Assembly: GCF_010882125.1 (NCBI RefSeq)
Contig: NZ_JAAGVZ010000001.1
Location: forward strand, 310,001 to 374,000
Reading direction: 5' to 3'
Source: Peribacillus alkalitolerans
Lineage (GTDB): Bacteria; Bacillota; Bacilli; Bacillales; DSM-1321
Length of the DNA stretch: 64,000 nt
This document shows positions 58,996-64,000 of this stretch, piece after piece. Numbering within the stretch: position 1 is the first letter of the stretch; every line of letters begins with the position of its first letter. The notes beneath the pieces are model-generated. The model did no database searches, had not been told where the DNA came from, and worked only from the letters and a program-made list of their open reading frames with translations. The position numbers and the translations under genes were made by a program.

Positions 58996-60819
58996 TTATA
59001 TATTTTTTCCATCAACAATAATTGTTGCCTGGGTGATTTTTTTACTTTTATTGTTGTCAGTTACAGTAAATGTCAATTTATAAGCCCCGTTTGGAACCAT
59101 TTTTCCCATTAGATCTTTCCCATCCCAGTTCAAGGTCCGCTTTCCTGCTGACATACTCAAATTGTTGTAAAAAGTTTTAACTACGTTTCCTTTGGTGTCT
59201 TGAATGTTAATGGTTACCTTAGCTGCTTTGTTCAATTCATATGGTATGGAAACTTTAGCTCCCGTTGTAGATGAAAAGGAAACCGACGCATTCGGTAGCG
59301 TTATCGCTGGTTGTATTCTGTCGATCACCTGCTGATGCCTGATTTTAGTGACAGATCCACTGGCTCCTGCAACCCTTGCAATTACCTTATATGTTCCAGT
59401 TGTAGCAAAATAGCCATTGTCTAGTTTTCCGTCCCATACAATCGAAAAGCGTCCTCCGGCCCATTTTCGACCTGTTACTAATCTTTTAACCGTGTAACCT
59501 TTGCTGTCTTGAATATAGACTGTTACCGTTGTGTCGTTTGGTGTAATAAAGGAAAAAGCTGTTCGACTAGTCCCCGTTACTGGAAAGATGTTCGATGTAG
59601 ATTGGATGTCCGTTACGGCTAGAGGAGTATTCTCCAGTGAACGGAGTGCATCTACCCTTCCAAATCCATAAAATTCATCCCATCCCTTATCCCCTAAATC
59701 CAACGCGGATTTCTTCAGGATCTCTTCAACCTGGATAGGAGTGAGGAAAGAATTTTTTGATAAAACCAATGCTGCGACACCCGATACAACGGGTGCTGCC
59801 ATAGAAGTTCCGCTCAAATATCTGTAAGTGCCTCCTGGGTAGGTTGAATAAATCAACAAACCTGGTGCAGCCAAGTCAATATATTCTCCATAGTTTGAGA
59901 AAGAAGTAATTTCATCCGCGTGATCGGTCGCGCTTACCCCTATTACATGTGGACTTGCAGCTGGATAGGTTAAAGTCGATGTATCACTATTACCCGCTGC
60001 TGCCACAACAACCGCCCCTTTAGAATGTGCGTAGTTAGTTGCAACATCCAATGCTTCTGAAGGCTCGTCCAATCCAAGGCTTAGATTGATGACTTTTGCT
60101 CCGTGGTCTGCGGCATAATAGATTCCTTCCACAATATCAAAGACTTCCGCAAATTCTCCTTGGAAGACATCGATAGGCATAATTTTGACACCAGGAGCGA
60201 TTCCTAAAGTTCCAATCTTGTTTGCGGAAGCTGCAATGATTCCAGCAACATGCGTTCCATGCGGATCCTTATCCACAATAGTAGTGTCTGCCACTAAGTT
60301 GATGGGCGAAACGATTTTGCCAACTAAATCTGGATGATCAGTTTCAACCCCTCCATCTATTACCGCTACAGTTACAGAAGCCGCTCCTTTTTCAAAATCC
60401 CAGGCCTTCGGCATTTGAATCTTGCTCGTATGCCATTGCTTTTTGAAATAAGGATCCGTTGGGACGAATGAGCTCTTTACCTTATAATTGGGTTCCGCGA
60501 AGATGACCGATGGGTTTCTATATAGAAGCTTTGCCAATTCCTTTAATCCATCTTCATCCAGGACCTTAACTAGTGAGATGTCACCATTATCAATGTAATC
60601 CAATTCTCTAACATTGGCTTCCCGAAAAACTCGTTTCTTTTCCTCTTCCGTTGTGCCTGCCTTAAACTTTACAATTAATTCCCTGTAACTCTGATTCTCT
60701 ATAGCTTGCAGACTAGCTGTTTTTGAATCGGTTAGTAACTGACTGTTTTCAGTAGCTAATGCTGGGCTGACGGGCAACAGATTAGCCATCAAAAGAAGGC
60801 TTGCCATAGTTTTTTTCAT
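58996..60819 (-). CDS. Secreted S8 (subtilisin-like) serine protease with FlgD-Ig-like C-terminal repeats
   Basis: The product is 607 residues, with a signal peptide at about 1-23 and an inhibitor propeptide at about 45-115 (YRELIVKFKAGTTEEEKK). The triad is complete: Asp in VAVIDGGVE (about 155), His in DPHGTHVAG (about 187) and Ser in LSGTSMAAP (about 339). The oxyanion Asn lies in AAAGNSD. Residues 395-605 are two FlgD-type Ig-like repeats (TVTVYIQDSKGYTVKRLV; KVTINIQDTKGNVVKTFY, each ending with a WDGK...G.Y motif). The domain layout differs from the larger subtilase at 4.2 kb, so they are not recent duplicates. It lies upstream of the S-layer gene on the same strand but has its own terminator. 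Confidence 0.94.
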   Translation of the reverse strand: MKKTMASLLLMANLLPVSPALATENSQLLTDSKTASLQAIENQSYRELIVKFKAGTTEEEKKRVFREANVRELDYIDNGDISLVKVLDEDGLKELAKLLYRNPSVIFAEPNYKVKSSFVPTDPYFKKQWHTSKIQMPKAWDFEKGAASVTVAVIDGGVETDHPDLVGKIVSPINLVADTTIVDKDPHGTHVAGIIAASANKIGTLGIAPGVKIMPIDVFQGEFAEVFDIVEGIYYAADHGAKVINLSLGLDEPSEALDVATNYAHSKGAVVVAAAGNSDTSTLTYPAASPHVIGVSATDHADEITSFSNYGEYIDLAAPGLLIYSTYPGGTYRYLSGTSMAAPVVSGVAALVLSKNSFLTPIQVEEILKKSALDLGDKGWDEFYGFGRVDALRSLENTPLAVTDIQSTSNIFPVTGTSRTAFSFITPNDTTVTVYIQDSKGYTVKRLVTGRKWAGGRFSIVWDGKLDNGYFATTGTYKVIARVAGASGSVTKIRHQQVIDRIQPAITLPNASVSFSSTTGAKVSIPYELNKAAKVTINIQDTKGNVVKTFYNNLSMSAGKRTLNWDGKDLMGKMVPNGAYKLTFTVTDNNKSKKITQATIIVDGKNI

Positions 60820-61002
60820 ATTTCCCCCACCTTCCTAGATGTGTACATACTCTATCGGAAATTATATAGCATTCTATTAGAATTTCATTTTAGTAATATA
60901 AGGGAATTAATATATTGTATAAAATAATCTGAAAAAATTAATGGTAGAATATCCTATTTTTTGATAGAATAGTAGCATTATTATGTCGAGAGGTGGAATA
61001 AT

Positions 61003-62001
61003 TTGAAAAAGCGCGCGACTTTATTCACAGCTGCGATTGTCCTTTCCGCTACTTTGGTCACTCCTGCTTTTGCAAATACATACACCGTTAAGTCTGGTGA
61101 TACTTTATCGAAGGTTGCCGTTGCCAATTCCACAACCGTAGCCAATATTAAAGCTTGGAATAAACTGACCTCCGATCGTCTAACGATCAATCAAAAGTTA
61201 ATCATAGCAGCACCGGCAAAAGGAACAGTAACTAATGTAAAGCCCGTTTACTATACAGTAGTCAAAGGGGATACGTTATCGAAAATCGCCACTAAATATA
61301 AGGTTTCGGTAGCCCAGCTACAATCCTGGAACAAGCTAAAAAGACCCGCGATTAATCTTGGGCAGAAGCTGATAGTTTCAGATCCTACGAAAAACACTGC
61401 TAGTGCGGTCCCTAACAAACCAGTTCCCCCAAAGGCGACTCCTTCCTCGAAGGATATTATCCATATTGTGAAGAAGGATGAAAGCCTTTGGAAAATCGCC
61501 ACTCTTTATCAAACAACTGTGGAACAGCTATACATATTGAACAATTTAAAATCCGATGCCTTAAAGCTTGGACAAATCTTGATAATTTCAAAGGATGGAC
61601 AAGCCACACCGGCGACTCCTGTAGAACCGGATAAGGAAGATGCTCTCATTGAATTAGCAAAAAAATTAGTCGGTATCCCTTATGTTTGGGCAGGAACCTC
61701 TCCTGCTGGGTTTGACTGCAGTGGGTTTATATACTATGTGTACTCTAATTCTGGTTTCTCGATTTCAAGGCTTTCTTCGTACATCTATTTTGATAAAGCT
61801 AAAGAAGTGGATAAACCGATGCCTGGAGACAGCGTCTTCTTTTACACTAGTTCCAAGAATCAAGTCATCTCCCATATGGGAATCTATCTTGGAAACGATC
61901 AATTCATCCATGCGAGTAGCAGCAAGGGTGTAGCCATCAATTCTTTAGAAGAGTCTTATTATAAAACTAGATTTGCTGGGATCAAAAGAATACATAAATG
62001 A
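61003..62001 (+). CDS. Peptidoglycan endopeptidase with three LysM domains and NlpC/P60 domain (LytE-like)
   Basis: The product is 332 residues, starting at TTG 61003 after GAGGTGG. A signal peptide (about 1-25) is followed by three LysM domains (about 26-69, 82-125 and 152-196), each with Y/H-x-V-K-x-G/D-x-L. The NlpC/P60 domain runs from about 212. Cys in GFDCSGFIY (about 239) and His in SHMGIYLG (about 291) with a second His in QFIHASS (about 303) form the catalytic triad. Such proteins cut D-glutamyl-meso-diaminopimelate stem-peptide bonds and act in cell separation or elongation (LytE, LytF, CwlS). It is monocistronic. A terminator follows. Confidence 0.95.
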   Translation: MKKRATLFTAAIVLSATLVTPAFANTYTVKSGDTLSKVAVANSTTVANIKAWNKLTSDRLTINQKLIIAAPAKGTVTNVKPVYYTVVKGDTLSKIATKYKVSVAQLQSWNKLKRPAINLGQKLIVSDPTKNTASAVPNKPVPPKATPSSKDIIHIVKKDESLWKIATLYQTTVEQLYILNNLKSDALKLGQILIISKDGQATPATPVEPDKEDALIELAKKLVGIPYVWAGTSPAGFDCSGFIYYVYSNSGFSISRLSSYIYFDKAKEVDKPMPGDSVFFYTSSKNQVISHMGIYLGNDQFIHASSSKGVAINSLEESYYKTRFAGIKRIHK

Positions 62002-62008
62002 TTAAAAC

Positions 62009-62040
62009 GCTGGTTCCTAGTAATTAGGACCAGCCTTTTT
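62009..62040 (+). terminator. Terminator after the endopeptidase gene
   Basis: GCTGGTTCCTA pairs with TAGGACCAGC (one bulge) across a 5-base loop and is followed by CTTTTT. Confidence 0.88.
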
Positions 62041-62133
62041 ATGTCAAATGTCCTCGAATTCTGAAGAATATATGGAATGATTACCCAATAGGTAGTATTA
62101 TTTTAGTAGATAAGCAGAGGAAGGATGTAAGGG

Positions 62134-63123
62134 ATGAGAGTTTTTAAGGCAGCGTTTGGTATTCTTACCGTGTTTATTTTTCTTTTAGCTCTGCTAGTTC
62201 CTAATGTGGTAGACGTCAAAGGCTCTGTGCGCTACGAGCTCATAAGCAGTTATCCACTCGATGGGGCAAAATATGTACCAAATGGGACAGAACTTTCGCT
62301 AGTATTCGGTGCAAAGGTGACGAAGGTCAATCCTGATTTGGTAAAGGTCTATTACAAACGGAGCACCTATGATGTTAAAACTAAAATCAGAACAGTGATT
62401 GATAATAATACTGTGAAAATCACACCTGAAGAGAGTTTACTTGGAGATAGAACGTATTACGTTGAGTTAGCACCTTATGCGATTACTTTTGATAATGGCC
62501 TTATATACCCAACGTCCAAAAAAATCCGCTCCTTTTCGACTGACTATTATTCTTTCAAGGAGCTTTTTGTAGATTCAGAGTCCAAGCTCACTTCCCTTCT
62601 CGTAAGCTATTTACCAAGGGAAATTACTGTATCCGCACCCAAGCGATACATAGAAAACGTTTCGATTTTACATAAGAAAAAAGGAACTGTAGGAAAATCC
62701 TCTTCCCAAGCTGGATCGGTCACGAATTTTGATATTAAGACCAAGCAGGATGAAGTTTCAAGAGTCCGCATCGATATTGTTCAAAACGGATCTATTAAGC
62801 AATCAAAGCATTTGAAAGTAGCCAATGCTGTGGTGCCGAACCTGGAGCAGGGAAAATTTTTATTCAGCCTTGGGCTAAATAAATTGCCTGATAGCTTTGA
62901 CGTGAATGTCTATGTCTATGATATTGACAACCAAGTGATTGACAACAAAATCCTAAAAGTAGTTTCCCAGGACGGCGTATTAAGCATTGAAGAAACCTAC
63001 CAATATCAAACAGCCGGCAAAACCTATACTTTATATGATTTACTGAAAAACGCCAGTACGTTAAATACCCTAATGGAAGAAAATGAGATGAAGAGGGTTA
63101 TGGTTCAGGTGGAGAAGCGATGA
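62134..63123 (+). CDS. Exported protein with an N-terminal Big_5 Ig-like domain
   Basis: The product is 329 residues with an export signal (about 1-30, FGILTVFIFLLALLVPNVV). Residues 33-135 look like a Big_5/SbsA Ig-like domain (YPLDGAKYVPNGTELSLVFG, then VKITPEESLLGDRTYYVELA). The remaining 190 residues are beta-rich and unrecognised (VSRVRIDIVQNGSIKQSKHL; LPDSFDVNVYVYDIDNQVID). No anchor is seen. The last codons overlap the next start as ATGA (63120-63123), so the two genes are translationally coupled. The three genes from here to the window end form one operon of small exported proteins. A role in the envelope is likely but unspecified. Confidence 0.78.
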   Translation: MRVFKAAFGILTVFIFLLALLVPNVVDVKGSVRYELISSYPLDGAKYVPNGTELSLVFGAKVTKVNPDLVKVYYKRSTYDVKTKIRTVIDNNTVKITPEESLLGDRTYYVELAPYAITFDNGLIYPTSKKIRSFSTDYYSFKELFVDSESKLTSLLVSYLPREITVSAPKRYIENVSILHKKKGTVGKSSSQAGSVTNFDIKTKQDEVSRVRIDIVQNGSIKQSKHLKVANAVVPNLEQGKFLFSLGLNKLPDSFDVNVYVYDIDNQVIDNKILKVVSQDGVLSIEETYQYQTAGKTYTLYDLLKNASTLNTLMEENEMKRVMVQVEKR

Positions 63124-63800
63124 AAAAGTGGATGTTAATCCTTTTTCCTATTGTGATGTTGCTCCTCCAACAGGATGTCATGTTTGCCGAACAAACACTG
63201 GAGAAAAAGGTGATTTTGAATCCGGTCAAGTCTTGGACTATTACGTTTAATGGCCAAGTTGATGAAAAGACCATTAAACATACATCGGTTTATATTGTCG
63301 ATGGAGCCAATCGAAAAATCCCAACCGTCTCTCGTGTTTCGTCTGGAAATAAACTTATTATATCTCCCGAGACCGCCTATCAAGCTGGTCACGTCTATAC
63401 ATTAGTCATTAACAAATCCGTCCGCTCTTCCAACCAGCAATATTTAAAGGAGCATATTTTTATGCCTTTTGCGCTGGAGGAAAAAAAGGAGCAAGTAAAT
63501 TCTATTGGCACTACGAGCTCAAAAAATATCACAAATCGTCCCCCTAAGCAGACTGCAAGTAAGAAACCTGACTCCAAACAGTTAAAGGTGTCAGCGAATG
63601 TGCACGAATATGTACTGGATGTGACAGTCACAACAAAAGGGAATATCAGCAAGTTGCTAGTCAACGGCAGGTCCATGCATTACATAGGCAATAACAAGTT
63701 CCATTTAGGATTGTCTTCAGGAGAAAAAGTAACTAACCTAAGCTTTGATGCCTACTCTGGGAATAAAAAGCTTTTCTCTGAAGTTCATTCTTTAAAGTAA
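63120..63800 (+). CDS. Exported protein with Big_5-like domain
   Basis: The product is 226 residues, starting at ATG 63120, which overlaps the stop of the previous gene by four bases. A signal peptide (about 1-23, ending FAEQT) is followed by a Big_5-like Ig domain at about 28-118 (KSWTITFNGQVDEKTIKHTS; LIISPETAYQAGHVYTLVIN). A polar linker and a small beta domain of about 60 residues follow (ANVHEYVLDVTVTTKGNISK). It resembles the first gene of the operon in the order of domains but is shorter. No catalytic motif is present. The third gene starts nine bases later. Confidence 0.78.
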   Translation: MKKWMLILFPIVMLLLQQDVMFAEQTLEKKVILNPVKSWTITFNGQVDEKTIKHTSVYIVDGANRKIPTVSRVSSGNKLIISPETAYQAGHVYTLVINKSVRSSNQQYLKEHIFMPFALEEKKEQVNSIGTTSSKNITNRPPKQTASKKPDSKQLKVSANVHEYVLDVTVTTKGNISKLLVNGRSMHYIGNNKFHLGLSSGEKVTNLSFDAYSGNKKLFSEVHSLK

Positions 63801-63809
63801 GGTGATAAA

Positions 63810-64000
63810 ATGAAAAAGAAGTATATTTCTTCAATGATCATTTCAACGCTTATCCTTGGCAATTTAATTTTATGGCCAGTACTCTTAATTAATGCGGGAG
63901 TCATTTCTATTCAAGATGAAAAGGATTCTATCCAAACTTTAGATGCAAAGCCCTCATTTGATATGGAAAAAATACTTGCCAAATACACGAAGCCATTAAA
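63810..64000 (+). CDS. Exported protein, cut by the right end of the window
   Basis: ATG 63810 follows AAGGTGAT and opens a frame running to the window edge (63 codons visible). It begins MKKKYISSMIISTLILGNLI, a signal peptide or membrane anchor, and continues with a polar segment (ISIQDEKDSIQTLDAKPSF). It is the third gene of the 62134 operon. Nothing more can be said about the family. Confidence 0.72.
   Translation, partial: MKKKYISSMIISTLILGNLILWPVLLINAGVISIQDEKDSIQTLDAKPSFDMEKILAKYTKPL

Overview
The window comes from a low-GC, Gram-positive, rod-shaped member of the Bacillales. The evidence is a SecA2/SlaP pair for S-layer export, an SbsC/SgsE-type S-layer protein, a tapA-sipW-tasA type matrix operon next to a SinR-like regulator, a guanine riboswitch in front of a NupG-type transporter, strong GGAGG ribosome binding sites and frequent TTG starts. 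I do not assign a genus. Most of the 64 kb is devoted to exported and cell-surface proteins, so it reads as an envelope and exoprotein region with some accessory insertions.

Layout. 1-1.5 kb: end of secA2, then slaP. 1.5-4 kb: an unknown coiled-coil gene between two arrays of the same 21-bp repeat, then a small hypothetical gene. 4.2-9.6 kb: a large secreted subtilase (minus), then a CWB2 wall-binding protein (plus). 9.8-16.7 kb: an SRPBCC protein, two paralogous secreted beta-helix proteins, a PPC/Ig-like secreted protein, an S41 protease and a small membrane protein. 17.3-20.7 kb: a TcaA/YvbJ-like zinc-ribbon membrane protein with a zinc-ribbon multispanning partner, then galU. 20.8-27.1 kb: an accessory-looking block with two overlapping dynamin-like GTPases, a divergent helical membrane protein broken by a one-base frameshift, and a membrane-tethered NERD nuclease-like protein. 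27.4-31 kb: an Ig-repeat secreted protein, a TVP38 membrane protein and a DUF5658 protein.

31-39.2 kb is the most interesting stretch. On the minus strand lie tapA, sipW, a camelysin-like gene, tasA, and a fifth gene whose product has a TasA-like N-terminus, a long Asp-Pro spacer and an LPETA sorting signal. Divergently from tapA run sinR and a class D sortase. SinR-type operator half-sites (GTTCTTT/GTTCGTT) fill the divergent promoter region. This suggests that matrix fibre subunits, their processing peptidase, a wall-anchored TasA-like protein and the matching sortase form one SinR-controlled module. Just beyond are a frameshifted Big_2 protein and a secreted Lys/Glu-rich protein preceded by what looks like a c-di-GMP-I riboswitch.

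39.2-51.6 kb: an HtrA-like membrane protease with a zinc-ribbon partner, a VanW lipoprotein, a DMFase-like secreted protein, a phosphodiester glycosidase, a glycerophosphodiesterase, guanine riboswitch-nupG, a helical secreted protein and a PIG-L deacetylase. 51.8-55.4 kb is a decayed patch: two related tyrosine-recombinase remnants, an IS110 transposase tail and a broken TPR gene surround one intact secreted protein. 55.6-64 kb: the S-layer protein, a second subtilase, a LysM-NlpC/P60 endopeptidase and an operon of Ig-like exported proteins running off the right end.

At least three genes outside the recombinases (near 24.86, 37.57 and 54.85 kb) are broken by a single apparent one-base frameshift. 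These may be real lesions or sequence errors, and raw reads would settle it.
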